Positions 16,800 to 25,250 of a DNA stretch of 64,000 bases are shown here, piece after piece. The notes beneath the pieces were generated by a model, which was not told where the DNA came from, ran no database searches, and saw only the letters and a list, made by a program, of their open reading frames with translations. The DNA is taken from assembly GCA_019423755.1 (NCBI GenBank), contig JAHZAU010000002.1:62001-126000 (forward strand), given 5' to 3'. The stretch's first letter is position 1; the number at the start of each line of letters is the position of its first letter. Source of the stretch: Oscillospiraceae bacterium. GTDB lineage: Bacteria > Bacillota > Clostridia > Oscillospirales > Ruminococcaceae. Made by a program: the position numbers and the translations under genes.

Positions 16800-17756
16800 T
16801 TAGCGGCTGCCCTTGTCGTAGGGTACGCCGGAGGCTCTGGGAGCCTGGGAGCTCTTGGAGGTGACCGCCAGCACCAGCAGGGTGGCGATGTAGGGCACCA
16901 TCTTGTAGATTTCGCTGGACATGAGCCCGCTGATGACCGGGATCACCGAGTAGGCCGCTGCGATGGTCTTCATAAAACCGAAGAACAGCGCCGCCAGCAG
17001 GATCTTCTTGGGCCGCCACTGACCGAAGATCAGCACCGCCAGCGCCAAGAAACCGTAACCGGAAACGGTGGCGTTAAAGTTGGTGGAGGTGGGGACCACG
17101 AACACCAGGCCGCCGATGCCGCCCAGCGCGCCGGAGATCATCACACCGGCGTAACGGATCTTGTAAACGTTGATGCCCACCGAGTCCGCCGCCTGGGGAT
17201 GCTCACCGCAGGCGCAGAGCCGCAGGCCGAAGCGGGTCTTGTAGATGACGAACGCCGCCCCGATGAGGATCAAAAAGCCCAGGTAGGTGGTGATGTAGGT
17301 GTTCTGGAAGAACAGCGGCCCCAAAACCGGGATGTCGCCCAGCACCGGGACTTTATCGATCAAGAACTGGTTGGCAAAGGGGATCTGCTGAACGCCCTGG
17401 AGCATCCGGGCCACAAAGATGGCGAACGCCGGGGCGAACATATTGAGCGCCGTACCGCTGATGACCTGGTTTGCCTTCATGTTGATGGAGGCGTAGGCAT
17501 GCAGCAGGGAGAAGATGACGCCGGTAGCCGCCGCCACCAGGATGGCGCAGAGCAGCAGGAGCTGGCCCTCCATGATGCCGTTAGCCTGCATCACGTTGAT
17601 GAAGTAGATGCTGGTAAAGGCGCCCATGATCATAATACCCTCCAGGGCTACGTTGACCACGCCGCTGCGCTCGGAGAACATACCGCCCAGCGCCACGATC
17701 AGCAGCGGGATGGTAAAGAACATGGTCTGCTGAAAGAGGAAATATACCGTTTGCAT
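16800..17756 (-). CDS. nupQ: Nucleoside ABC transporter permease, NupQ type
   Basis: The 318-residue inner-membrane protein has about eight to ten helices and the branched-chain/nucleoside permease pattern, with GGMFSERSGVVNVALEGIM near the N-terminus, which is diagnostic of the family. GALGGIGGLVFV lies near residue 205. It overlaps nupP by one base (TAATG), so the two are translationally coupled. It forms the membrane channel with NupP and is powered by NupO. No binding lipoprotein gene (BmpA/NupN) lies in the operon. Confidence 0.9.
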   Translation of the reverse strand: MQTVYFLFQQTMFFTIPLLIVALGGMFSERSGVVNVALEGIMIMGAFTSIYFINVMQANGIMEGQLLLLCAILVAAATGVIFSLLHAYASINMKANQVISGTALNMFAPAFAIFVARMLQGVQQIPFANQFLIDKVPVLGDIPVLGPLFFQNTYITTYLGFLILIGAAFVIYKTRFGLRLCACGEHPQAADSVGINVYKIRYAGVMISGALGGIGGLVFVVPTSTNFNATVSGYGFLALAVLIFGQWRPKKILLAALFFGFMKTIAAAYSVIPVISGLMSSEIYKMVPYIATLLVLAVTSKSSQAPRASGVPYDKGSR

Positions 17757-18853
17757 TACTTGTCACCTCCGGAGGATTTCTTCTGCTGGGATTTTTTCGC
17801 CTTGCCCAGCAGGCTCTTGAAGATCATGGCGAAGGCACTGAAGTAGATGATGATAGCGATGATGATATCAATGATCTCCGGTACAAAATCATACAGCTGC
17901 ATGTAGAAGCCGCCGACGGTGATGTAGGAGATGAACAGACCGGCAAAGAGGATGCCGATGGGGTTGGAAAGACCCAGCAGCGCCACGGGGATACCGTTGA
18001 AGCCCTCGGGGGCGATGACGTCCTTGACCTCGATGAACTTACCGGAGCCCGCCAGATACAGCAGGCCGCCGCCCAGGCCCGCCAGCGCACCGGCGATGAC
18101 CATGGAAAGGATGATGTTCTTGGTCTCATTGATACCGGAGTATTTGCTGGCGTCCCGGTTGAGGCCGCAGGCCTTCAGCTCGAAGCCCACGGTGGTCTTT
18201 TCCATAAGGATATACACCAGCACCACCATCAGGATCGCGATCAGGATGCCGCCGTTGACGCTGGAGTTGGGGAAGAGCTTGTCCATCCCCATTTTGGGGA
18301 TGACAGCGTCCGGGTCCACCGGCATGGACTGGTTGCGGGTCTTGTCATACATCTGGGTCTTGACCACCAGGTTCACCAGGTACATACCGATGTAGTTCAT
18401 CATAATGGTGGAGATGACCTCGTTTACGTTGGATTTCGCCTTGAGCACGCCCGGCAGCAGGGCCCACAGGCCGCCAGCCACAAAGGCCGCCAGCAGGGCG
18501 ACGATCCAGTGGATGCTGCCCGGCAGGAAGGTCCAGTTGACGCCCACATACACCGCCGCGCAGGCGCCGATGATGAACTGTCCCGAAGCACCGATGTTGA
18601 ACAGGCCGGTCTTAAAGGCGAAGCCCACCGAAAGACCGGTGAGGATGATGGGGGTGGCGAAGTAGAACACCTGGCCCACGCCCTTGAGCCCGCCGCTGAA
18701 ACCGCCCATGAGGATGGTCTTGAAGCCGCCCAGCGCCTGGGAAGGATTACTGATAAAGAGGATGAGCAGGCCGAACAGCAAGCCCACCACAATGGCACCC
18801 AGGGAGGCGATAAAATCGCCCGAGCCCTGGCCGTTACGTTTTTTCTTATCCAT
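17756..18853 (-). CDS. nupP: Nucleoside ABC transporter permease, NupP type
   Basis: The 365-residue inner-membrane permease is the partner of NupQ. It begins with a short polar tail (MDKKKRNGQGSGDF) before the first helix. The family block GLSVGFAFKTGLFNIGASGQF is at about residues 78-98, and GALAGLGGGLLYLAGSGKF is around 260. It ends with a lysine-rich tail. It lies 31 bases after nupO and overlaps nupQ by one base. Confidence 0.9.
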   Translation of the reverse strand: MDKKKRNGQGSGDFIASLGAIVVGLLFGLLILFISNPSQALGGFKTILMGGFSGGLKGVGQVFYFATPIILTGLSVGFAFKTGLFNIGASGQFIIGACAAVYVGVNWTFLPGSIHWIVALLAAFVAGGLWALLPGVLKAKSNVNEVISTIMMNYIGMYLVNLVVKTQMYDKTRNQSMPVDPDAVIPKMGMDKLFPNSSVNGGILIAILMVVLVYILMEKTTVGFELKACGLNRDASKYSGINETKNIILSMVIAGALAGLGGGLLYLAGSGKFIEVKDVIAPEGFNGIPVALLGLSNPIGILFAGLFISYITVGGFYMQLYDFVPEIIDIIIAIIIYFSAFAMIFKSLLGKAKKSQQKKSSGGDK

Positions 18854-18884
18854 GCTGTTTTCTCATTCCTTTCCGGCAGGGGCG

Positions 18885-20411
18885 TTAGTGTGTTTCTGCC
18901 CGTTTGGAGCCAGCCATGTACAGGCCCAGCTCCTGGATGGTCACCTGCTTCGGGTCCAGATCGGCTACGATCTCGCCCTCGTAGATCACCAGGATGCGGT
19001 CGCTGACGTTCATGACCTCATCCAGCTCCAGCGATACCAGCAGCACCGCCTTGTCCTCGTTGCGCTGGTGGATCAGCTGCTTGTGGATGTACTCGATGGC
19101 GCCGACATCCAGGCCGCGGGTGGGCTGGACGGCGATGAGGATATCCGGGTCGGTGTCGATCTCTCGGGCGATGATGGCCTTCTGCTGGTTACCGCCGGAC
19201 ATACTGCGGGCGATGGTGGCCGCGCCCTGTCCGCTGCGGACGTCGTATTTTTCAATAAGGCCGTCGGCGTAGGAGTAGATCTTGCCGAAGTCCAAAAATC
19301 CGCCGTGCTGGAACTCGGGGGTGAAGTATTTTTTCAGCGCCATGTTGTTGGCCAGGCTGTAGTCCAGCACCAGGCCGTGCTTGTGCCGGTCCTCGGGGAT
19401 GTGCGCCATGCCGGACACGTTGCGGTGGCGGATGGAGGCGTGGGTGATGTCCTCCCCGTTGAGGGAGATGGTGCCGCCGTCGGTGTGCATCAGGCCGGTG
19501 AGGGCAAACACCAGCTCCGACTGGCCGTTGCCGTCGATACCGGCGATGCAGACGATCTCGCCCCGGCGGACGTTGAAGCTCACGTGGTTCACCACGTTTT
19601 TGCCGGTCTCCTTGGACTTAACGGTCAGGTCTTTGACCTCCAGGATGGCTTCGCCGGGGGTGTGCTCCTCCTTCTCCACCACGAAGTTGACCTTGCGGCC
19701 CACCATCATCTCGCTCATTTCCTCTTTGGAAACGTCGGCCACGTTGATGGTGCCCACATACTTGCCCTTACGCAGGACGGTGCAGCGGTCGGCCACCTCT
19801 TTGATCTCGTTGAGCTTGTGGGTGATGAAGACGATGGACTTTCCTTCCTTCACCAGCTCCTTCATGATCTTCATCAGTTCCTCGATCTCCTGAGGGGTGA
19901 GGACGGCGGTGGGCTCGTCAAAGATGAGGATCTCGTTGTCGCGGTAGAGCATCTTGAGGATCTCCACGCGCTGCTGCATGCCCACGGTGATGTCGGAGAT
20001 GAGGGCGTCCGGGTCCACCTTCAGGCCGTAGCGTTCACTGAGCTCCACCACCTTCCGGCGGGCCTTGTCCATCTTCAGCACGCCGTTTTTGGTGGTCTCT
20101 ACCCCCAGTACGATGTTCTGCAGCACGGTGAAGTTGTGCACCAGCTTAAAGTGCTGGTGCACCATGCCGATGCCCAGGTCGTTGGCGTCGTTGGGGTTTT
20201 GGATCTTGACTTCCTTGCCGTTTTTCCGGATGACGCCCTTTTCCGGCTGGTACAAGCCGAACAGCACGCTCATCAGGGTGGATTTTCCGGCGCCGTTTTC
20301 CCCCAGGAGCGCGTGAATCTCGCCCTTTTTGATCTGGAGGGTGACGTTGTCGTTGGCGATGATCCCGGGGAACTCCTTGGTGATGTTGAGCATCTCGATA
20401 ATGTAATCCAT
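18885..20411 (-). CDS. nupO: Nucleoside ABC transporter ATP-binding protein, NupO type
   Basis: The 508-residue protein carries two ABC cassettes in tandem, as in sugar and nucleoside importers of this class. The first has Walker A GENGAGKST at about 34-42, and the Walker B segment ILIFDEPTAVLT follows. The second cassette has GIDGNGQSE in place of a canonical P-loop, MSGGNQQKAI as its signature and ILIAVQPTRGLDVG as its Walker B region. It would energise import through NupP/NupQ. The ATG at 20411 follows AAAGGCGGGAG; the open frame continues to 20582 without a ribosome site. It is the first gene of the operon. Confidence 0.93.
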   Translation of the reverse strand: MDYIIEMLNITKEFPGIIANDNVTLQIKKGEIHALLGENGAGKSTLMSVLFGLYQPEKGVIRKNGKEVKIQNPNDANDLGIGMVHQHFKLVHNFTVLQNIVLGVETTKNGVLKMDKARRKVVELSERYGLKVDPDALISDITVGMQQRVEILKMLYRDNEILIFDEPTAVLTPQEIEELMKIMKELVKEGKSIVFITHKLNEIKEVADRCTVLRKGKYVGTINVADVSKEEMSEMMVGRKVNFVVEKEEHTPGEAILEVKDLTVKSKETGKNVVNHVSFNVRRGEIVCIAGIDGNGQSELVFALTGLMHTDGGTISLNGEDITHASIRHRNVSGMAHIPEDRHKHGLVLDYSLANNMALKKYFTPEFQHGGFLDFGKIYSYADGLIEKYDVRSGQGAATIARSMSGGNQQKAIIAREIDTDPDILIAVQPTRGLDVGAIEYIHKQLIHQRNEDKAVLLVSLELDEVMNVSDRILVIYEGEIVADLDPKQVTIQELGLYMAGSKRAETH

Positions 20412-20578
20412 GATGATACTCCCGCCTTTCTCGGTCTTGCTGCCAGGATGCAAAACCTGTGTCGTTGCCAAAACGCAGGAGAGGCTCGCACTCGGCCGTG
20501 GGATCGCGCCGGGGGAGCCTCTGCTGCGCTGTCTTTCTGCCCGCCTGGCTAACGGACCAAAAAAGACGCTCTTTTCGT
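20412..20578 (-). promoter_or_regulatory. Structured leader of the nup operon, unclassified
   Basis: The transcript from the promoter at 20585..20614 has about 165 bases before nupO. GCAGCAGAGGCTC and GAGCCTCTCCTGC can pair in a long imperfect stem, and CAGG/CCTG can form a smaller one nearer the start codon. I do not recognise a known riboswitch class. Confidence 0.4.
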
Positions 20579-20584
20579 ACATTT

Positions 20585-20614
20585 ATTATACACTATGTTG
20601 CCCCAAGGGCACAA
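20585..20614 (-). promoter_or_regulatory. Promoter of the nup operon
   Basis: TTGTGC (20609..20614) and TATAAT (20585..20590) on the minus strand with an 18-base spacer. Confidence 0.65.
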
Positions 20615-20692
20615 CCGTCTGGAAAAAAATTCGTCATATTATTCCGTTTTTGTCTAGTTTGACTGTCGCGTTTTCCAAAAGCGGTTTTGGGC

Positions 20693-20729
20693 AAAAAACA
20701 AGGCAGGCGCCCAAACCGGTACGCCTGCC
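20693..20729 (-). terminator. Terminator of the HAD phosphatase-xpt unit
   Basis: GGCAGGCG... and ...CGCCTGCC pair on the minus strand, followed by TTGTTTTTT. This separates xpt from the nup operon. Confidence 0.85.
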
Positions 20730-20747
20730 CTTTTTTGCGGCGGTTTC

Positions 20748-21323
20748 CTAGTCGCGGAATACCACCTGATTGCCTTCAAATTTTTCGATGATGGCCAGCG
20801 ATTCTACCCGCTCGCCCCGCTGCCGCAGCATATCGCCGCCGCCCTGGAAGCCTTTTTCGATGACGATGCCGCAGCCGGCCAGCTTGGCGCCGGACTGATG
20901 CACGATGTCGATGAGGCCCATGAGCGCCTGGCCCTTGGCCAAAAAGTCGTCCAGGATCAGCACGGTATCGCCAGGGCCGATGAACTTTTTGGACACCTGG
21001 ATGTCAAACACGGTGCCGCGGGTGAAGGACTCCACCCGGGAAAGATACAGCTCGCCGTCCAGGTTTTTGGACTGGGTCTTTTTGGCGAACACCACCGGGG
21101 CGTTGTTAAAGTGCTGGGCGGCGATGGCGGCGATGCCGATGCCCGAAGCCTCGATGGTCAGGATCTTGTTGACCCCTTCCCCGGCAAACCGGCGGGCAAA
21201 CTCCTCGCCGATCTGGTTGAGCAGCACAATGTCCATCTGGTGGTTGAGAAAACTGTCCACCTTCAGTACGCCGCCGTCCTTTACATTGCCGTCGTTATGA
21301 ATGCGCTGTTTGAGTAACTCCAT
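20748..21323 (-). CDS. xpt: Xanthine phosphoribosyltransferase
   Basis: The 191-residue enzyme converts xanthine and PRPP to XMP in purine salvage. It begins MELLKQRIHNDGNVKDGGVLKVD, very like Bacillus Xpt, with FLNHQMDI close behind. The PRPP-binding loop is VLILDDFLAKGQALMGL at about residues 125-141. AGGAGGAAAG precedes the ATG. It lies 54 bases downstream of the HAD gene on the same strand. I looked for a purine riboswitch directly upstream and found none, unlike Bacillus xpt. Confidence 0.96.
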   Translation of the reverse strand: MELLKQRIHNDGNVKDGGVLKVDSFLNHQMDIVLLNQIGEEFARRFAGEGVNKILTIEASGIGIAAIAAQHFNNAPVVFAKKTQSKNLDGELYLSRVESFTRGTVFDIQVSKKFIGPGDTVLILDDFLAKGQALMGLIDIVHQSGAKLAGCGIVIEKGFQGGGDMLRQRGERVESLAIIEKFEGNQVVFRD

Positions 21324-21377
21324 GTTGCTTTCCTCCTGTCCCGGCGGGCCGCAGCCCGTCCTTCCCCAACGATTTAT

Positions 21378-22025
21378 TTAGATCAGCTTTTCCAGCTGGT
21401 CAAAGTCCTCTGCCACGGCCATGGCGCCGGCCCCTTCCAGCTCCGAGCGGCTGCCATACCCCAGCAGCAGCCCGATGCAGGGCAGCCCGCAGGCCGCCGC
21501 GCCTTCCACGTCGTGCTTGCGGTCGCCTACCATCACCACGCCGCTGCGGTCGGTGATGCCGTTTTCCGCCAGCACATACTCGATGACGTCCGCCTTGGTC
21601 AGCCGCTTGCCCTCCAGGTCGGAGCCGCCGGCAAAGGCAAAGTAGCCGCTCAGCTCAAACATATCCAGGATGCGGCGTACAAACACCTCCGGCTTGGAGC
21701 TGGCCACCATCAAGGTCAGTCCCCGGTCCCGCAGATGCTCCAGCGTTTCCCGGACGCCGGGCAGCAGCTTGTTCTGATAGATGCCGGTCTCCTCAAAGTA
21801 CTCCCGGTATACCAAGGTCGCCTCAGCGGCCTTTTCGGGGGAAAACCCGTAAAACTCCTGGAAGGACTCCACCAGCGGGGGCCCAATAAAGCAGGAAAGG
21901 GTGGTGTTGTCCTCCACCTGGATGCCGTAGTGCCGCAGGGCGTACTGCACCGCTTTGGTGATGCCCTCCAACGGGTCGGTAAGGGTGCCGTCCAGGTCGA
22001 ACAGCACTGTGGAAAATTGGCTCAT
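21378..22025 (-). CDS. HAD-family phosphatase, phosphoglycolate-phosphatase-like
   Basis: The 215-residue HAD hydrolase has motif I FDLDGTLTDP near residue 10, motif II VASSKPE at about 108, and motif IV GDRKHDVEGA at about 167. A four-helix cap is inserted after motif I. Enzymes of this group dephosphorylate small sugar phosphates or nucleotides; the true substrate cannot be read from the sequence. Its position before xpt would fit a nucleotide phosphatase, but that is inference. AAGGAGGA precedes the ATG. Confidence 0.88.
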   Translation of the reverse strand: MSQFSTVLFDLDGTLTDPLEGITKAVQYALRHYGIQVEDNTTLSCFIGPPLVESFQEFYGFSPEKAAEATLVYREYFEETGIYQNKLLPGVRETLEHLRDRGLTLMVASSKPEVFVRRILDMFELSGYFAFAGGSDLEGKRLTKADVIEYVLAENGITDRSGVVMVGDRKHDVEGAAACGLPCIGLLLGYGSRSELEGAGAMAVAEDFDQLEKLI

Positions 22026-22095
22026 GAACCATCCTCCTTGGCGGATATTTGTTCTATTTTAGCATAAATCGACACACAAAAAAAGGGCTTTCCCG

Positions 22096-22125
22096 CAAAA
22101 AAAGAACGCCTCCGAAGAGACGTTC
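22096..22125 (-). terminator. Terminator of the YitT-family gene
   Basis: GAACGTCTC, a TTCG loop, GAGGCGTTC and then seven T on the minus strand. Confidence 0.92.
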
Positions 22126-22146
22126 TTTGACTTTCTTGCCCAAATA

Positions 22147-23019
22147 TTAGATACCGCCGCGGAAGCCCTTGCCGATGATCTCGCTGGTGTTGCTGATGAG
22201 CACAAAGGCGTGGGGGTCGGCTTTTTTGATGATGCCCTGGAGTTTGATGCCCTCCTGGCGGCGCATGGCGGTGATGATGACCGTCTTGTCGGTATGCTGA
22301 AACATACCCTCGGCGTGGTAAACGGTGGCGCCGCGGTGCAGCTCATCCTTGATGTAGTCGCAGATCTGCTTGGCCTGGTCGGTGATGATGGTGAAGGACT
22401 TGTAGGTGTTCATGCCCTCCAGGATCATATCCACCGCGTAGGAGCGGACAAACAGGCCCAGCATGGAGAACAGACCGGTGGTGGGACCGAAGGCCACGAA
22501 GGTCATGGCGGTGATCAAGAAGTCCACGCCCATCAGCGCCTTGCCGATCTGCATATGGGAGTATTTCTTCACCACCATGGCGATAATGTCGGTACCGCCG
22601 GTGGAGGAATCGATATTAAAGAGCATAGCGGAGCCCCAGGCCGGCAGGAACACGCCGAAGATCAGCTCCATGAGCGGCTGGTCGGTCAGCGGCTTGGTCA
22701 GCGGCCACAGCACCTCGAAGCCCTTGAGCATGGCCGACAGGGCCACGGTTACATAAGCGGTCTTAAAGCCAAAGTCCTTGCCCAGCAGCAGCAGGCCGAC
22801 AAGCAGCAGGGCGATGTTGATCACCGAAACGATGGTGCCGTTGCTCCAGTTGGGGAAGTAGTGCGCCAACACGATGGAGATACCGGTAACACCGCCGGTG
22901 GAAAAGTTATTGGGGAATTTAAAGAAGTGGCAGCCCACTGCGGTCAGCAGGGTACCCAGGTTCAGGATGAAAAATTCCTTCCCCCACGTTTGCATCTTTT
23001 GGTTTAAATTGTCAGCCAT
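22147..23019 (-). CDS. YitT-family membrane protein (DUF161/DUF2179)
   Basis: The 290-residue protein has five or six membrane helices in the first 200 residues, including NNFSTGGVTGISIVLAHY and DSSTGGTDIIAMVV, the repeated glycine-rich motifs of the YitT family. A soluble C-terminal domain (about 215-290) contains HRGATVYHAEGMF, typical of DUF2179. The family is common in Firmicutes; its function is not established. The ribosome site is weak (AGGTTAGGA). It is a single gene with its own promoter and terminator. Confidence 0.9.
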   Translation of the reverse strand: MADNLNQKMQTWGKEFFILNLGTLLTAVGCHFFKFPNNFSTGGVTGISIVLAHYFPNWSNGTIVSVINIALLLVGLLLLGKDFGFKTAYVTVALSAMLKGFEVLWPLTKPLTDQPLMELIFGVFLPAWGSAMLFNIDSSTGGTDIIAMVVKKYSHMQIGKALMGVDFLITAMTFVAFGPTTGLFSMLGLFVRSYAVDMILEGMNTYKSFTIITDQAKQICDYIKDELHRGATVYHAEGMFQHTDKTVIITAMRRQEGIKLQGIIKKADPHAFVLISNTSEIIGKGFRGGI

Positions 23020-23093
23020 ATTGTCCTAACCTCGCTCCTCATCTACACTACATTCGCAACGGGGCCTTCCCATGCGGGCAAAAAACCTTTATG

Positions 23094-23122
23094 ATTATAC
23101 GGCGTGCCCCCTCTCTTTTCAA
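23094..23122 (-). promoter_or_regulatory. Promoter of the YitT-family gene
   Basis: TTGAAA (23117..23122) and TATAAT (23094..23099) on the minus strand, 17 bases apart. Confidence 0.7.
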
Positions 23123-23227
23123 GCACTTTTTCCTGTTTGCGGGCTTTTCGCCCCAACTCCGGCGTTTTGCCCGTTTAGCAGGAAAAAGAGACGTACCATT
23201 TATGGAATAATCCGAATCCCCACGCGC

Positions 23228-23260
23228 AAAAATGGCGCAGCGTCTGCAGACGCTGCGCCA
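23228..23260 (-). terminator. Terminator of the AGCS symporter gene
   Basis: 23233..23260 is a perfect 28-base palindrome (TGGCGCAGCGTCTG and its complement), followed on the minus strand by five T. Confidence 0.85.
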
Positions 23261-23297
23261 TATTGTGCGAAGAGATTAAACCGTCAAAGCTGTTTCG

Positions 23298-24677
23298 TTA
23301 TTTTACTTTAGCAGCATGTTTGTTTGCTTCCCAATCTTTGTACAGATCTTTTACAACGCCGCTCAGAGCCCACAGGCCGATAACGTTGGGGATAACCATC
23401 AAGCTGTTGAACAGGTCGGACAGGTTCCAAACCAGAGTAACTTTCAGGGTAGAACCGATAACGATGAAGACAACAACCAGAGCTGCGTAAACTTTTACTG
23501 CTTTGGGGCCAAAGAGGTATTTAACGTTCTTCTCACCGAAGAAGTACCAACCAACGATGGTGGAGAAAGCGAAGAAGAACATGCAGATTGCGATGAAGAT
23601 GGAGCCGAAGCTGCCGAAGCCCTGAGTGAAGGCAGCCTGGGTCAGAGCCGCACCGGTCAGATCCTGACCAGCAGACTGCAGCTGACCGGTAACCAGAACT
23701 ACCAGAGCAGTCAGGTTCAGGATGATGAGGGTATCGATGAATACGCCCATCATAGCAACCATACCCTGATCGCAAGGATGGTTTACTTTAGCCATTGCAT
23801 GTGCATGCGGGGTAGAACCCATACCAGCTTCGTTGGAGAACAGGCCGCGGGCAACACCGAATTTGATAGCCTGAGAAACGGCTACACCGGCGAAACCACC
23901 GATGGCAGCTTCCGGATTGAAAGCACCAACGAAGATCTGACGGAATGCTTCGGGGATCATGTTAATGTTCATGATGATGATGACCAGGGAGCCCAGGATG
24001 TAGAAGGCAGCCATGATCGGAACGATTTTCTCAGTAACAGAAGCGATACGAGCAGCACCACCCATGAAGATGAAAGCAGCCAGGATAGCAACTGCAACAC
24101 CAACGATAACGGGCGGGATGCCGAAAGCGCCTTTGAAAGCGTCTGCGATGGAGTTAGCCTGAACCATGTTACCCATGAAGCCCAGAGCCAGAGTGATCAG
24201 GATTGCGAAAGTAGCAGCCAGAACCTTACCGAAGGTGCCTTTGAAAGCTGCGCGGATGTAGTATACCGGACCACCGGTAACCTCGCCGTCTTCGCCGATG
24301 GTTTTATACTTCTGAGCCAGAGAAGCCTCTGCGAAGATAGTAGCCATACCGAAGATAGCGGAAACCCACATCCAGAAGATGGCGCCAGGACCACCCATAA
24401 CCATAGCGGTAGCTGCACCAGCCAGGTTACCGGTACCGACCTGAGCCGCGATTGCGGTAGCCAGAGACTGGAAGGAGCTCATACCGTCCTTACCAGCTTT
24501 TTCACCGTTGAGTTTAATGTTGCCGAATACTGCTTTGAATGAGCTGCCGAACTCTCTGAACTGAACGAAGCCGAGTTTCAGAGTGAACCAAATGCCGGTA
24601 CCTACCAGAAGAACGACCAGAATCTTACCAGACAGGACGTCCTGCAGAGATACAACCAGACTGTTTAATGCATCCAT
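23298..24677 (-). CDS. Sodium:alanine (glycine) symporter, AGCS family
   Basis: The 459-residue inner-membrane carrier has about eleven helices. The family signature FQSLATAIAAQVGTGNLAGAATAM is at about residues 68-91 (substrate and sodium region), and GVARGLFSNEAGMGSTPHAHA is at about 270-290. It imports alanine or glycine with Na+. The coding sequence uses GGT, GCT, GTA and TCT more than neighbouring genes do, a bias usual for strongly expressed genes. GAGGAAAG precedes the ATG. It is transcribed alone. Confidence 0.95.
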   Translation of the reverse strand: MDALNSLVVSLQDVLSGKILVVLLVGTGIWFTLKLGFVQFREFGSSFKAVFGNIKLNGEKAGKDGMSSFQSLATAIAAQVGTGNLAGAATAMVMGGPGAIFWMWVSAIFGMATIFAEASLAQKYKTIGEDGEVTGGPVYYIRAAFKGTFGKVLAATFAILITLALGFMGNMVQANSIADAFKGAFGIPPVIVGVAVAILAAFIFMGGAARIASVTEKIVPIMAAFYILGSLVIIIMNINMIPEAFRQIFVGAFNPEAAIGGFAGVAVSQAIKFGVARGLFSNEAGMGSTPHAHAMAKVNHPCDQGMVAMMGVFIDTLIILNLTALVVLVTGQLQSAGQDLTGAALTQAAFTQGFGSFGSIFIAICMFFFAFSTIVGWYFFGEKNVKYLFGPKAVKVYAALVVVFIVIGSTLKVTLVWNLSDLFNSLMVIPNVIGLWALSGVVKDLYKDWEANKHAAKVK

Positions 24678-24718
24678 ACATCTTTCCTCCTCAAATGTTT
24701 CATTTTGACGGCATCCTC

Positions 24719-24747
24719 ATTATACTAGATATTGTTCATTCTGTCTA
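24719..24747 (-). promoter_or_regulatory. Promoter of the AGCS symporter gene
   Basis: TAGACA (24742..24747) and TATAAT (24719..24724) on the minus strand, 17 bases apart, about 35 bases before the start codon. Confidence 0.6.
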
Positions 24748-25179
24748 TACTATTATGGATTTTAAAACTTTTTTTGTCGCATCCGTGAACAAAGCTATCC
24801 GAAGTGTGTACTATTTTTCCAGCCTCTTTGTACATTGTTTATGTTTTGTCAGTTTTATATGTACTATATATACTATTTACAATCGCGTTTTTCGTTATTT
24901 CTGTTTCATTTCCCATAGAAACCCTTACAGTTTGCACAACTTTGAACAATTTGTGCAATTTTGTCTCATCCCTTCCTGGAAATCGCCTTGTTTTACAGTT
25001 TTTCGGAATGACCGGCCGTCAATTTTCGAGCAATATCTTCCTATTTTTCACACAGACTTCTCTTTTGGCTGGATTTTCTTTTTTCTGCCCTGTCCGGAAA
25101 GCGCAGACATTTTTTCCTTCTGTCTGCCCCTCGGCGGAAAAATCCTCCCTTTTGAGACCCGCTCCCGGCAATCCGACAC
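24748..25179. other. AT-rich gap without a recognisable gene
   Basis: About 430 bases, strongly AT-rich with poly-T runs. Open frames on the plus strand are rich in Phe, Cys and Ser, have no ribosome site and look like chance. I see no repeat or RNA fold worth naming. Confidence 0.5.
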
Positions 25180-25226
25180 AAAAAAGCACCGGCCCTCCCC
25201 CGCCTGGGCGGGAAAGAGCCGGTGTT
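25180..25226 (-). terminator. Terminator of the GGGtGRT gene pair
   Basis: CACCGGC and GCCGGTG form the outer stem with an inner CCCGCC/GGCGGG stem, and TTTTTT follows on the minus strand. Confidence 0.8.
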
Positions 25227-25250
25227 TTCTTTTAAAAAAATCAGGTTCGA

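Noticed and set aside
21324..21377. Purine riboswitch in front of xpt, as in Bacillus.
   Set aside because: Only 54 bases separate xpt from the HAD gene, and none of the conserved riboswitch segments are present.
24804..25235. Open frame of 143 codons in the AT-rich gap.
   Set aside because: No ribosome site and a composition rich in Phe, Ser, Cys and Pro as expected from chance in AT-rich DNA; it also runs through the terminator of the opposite operon.
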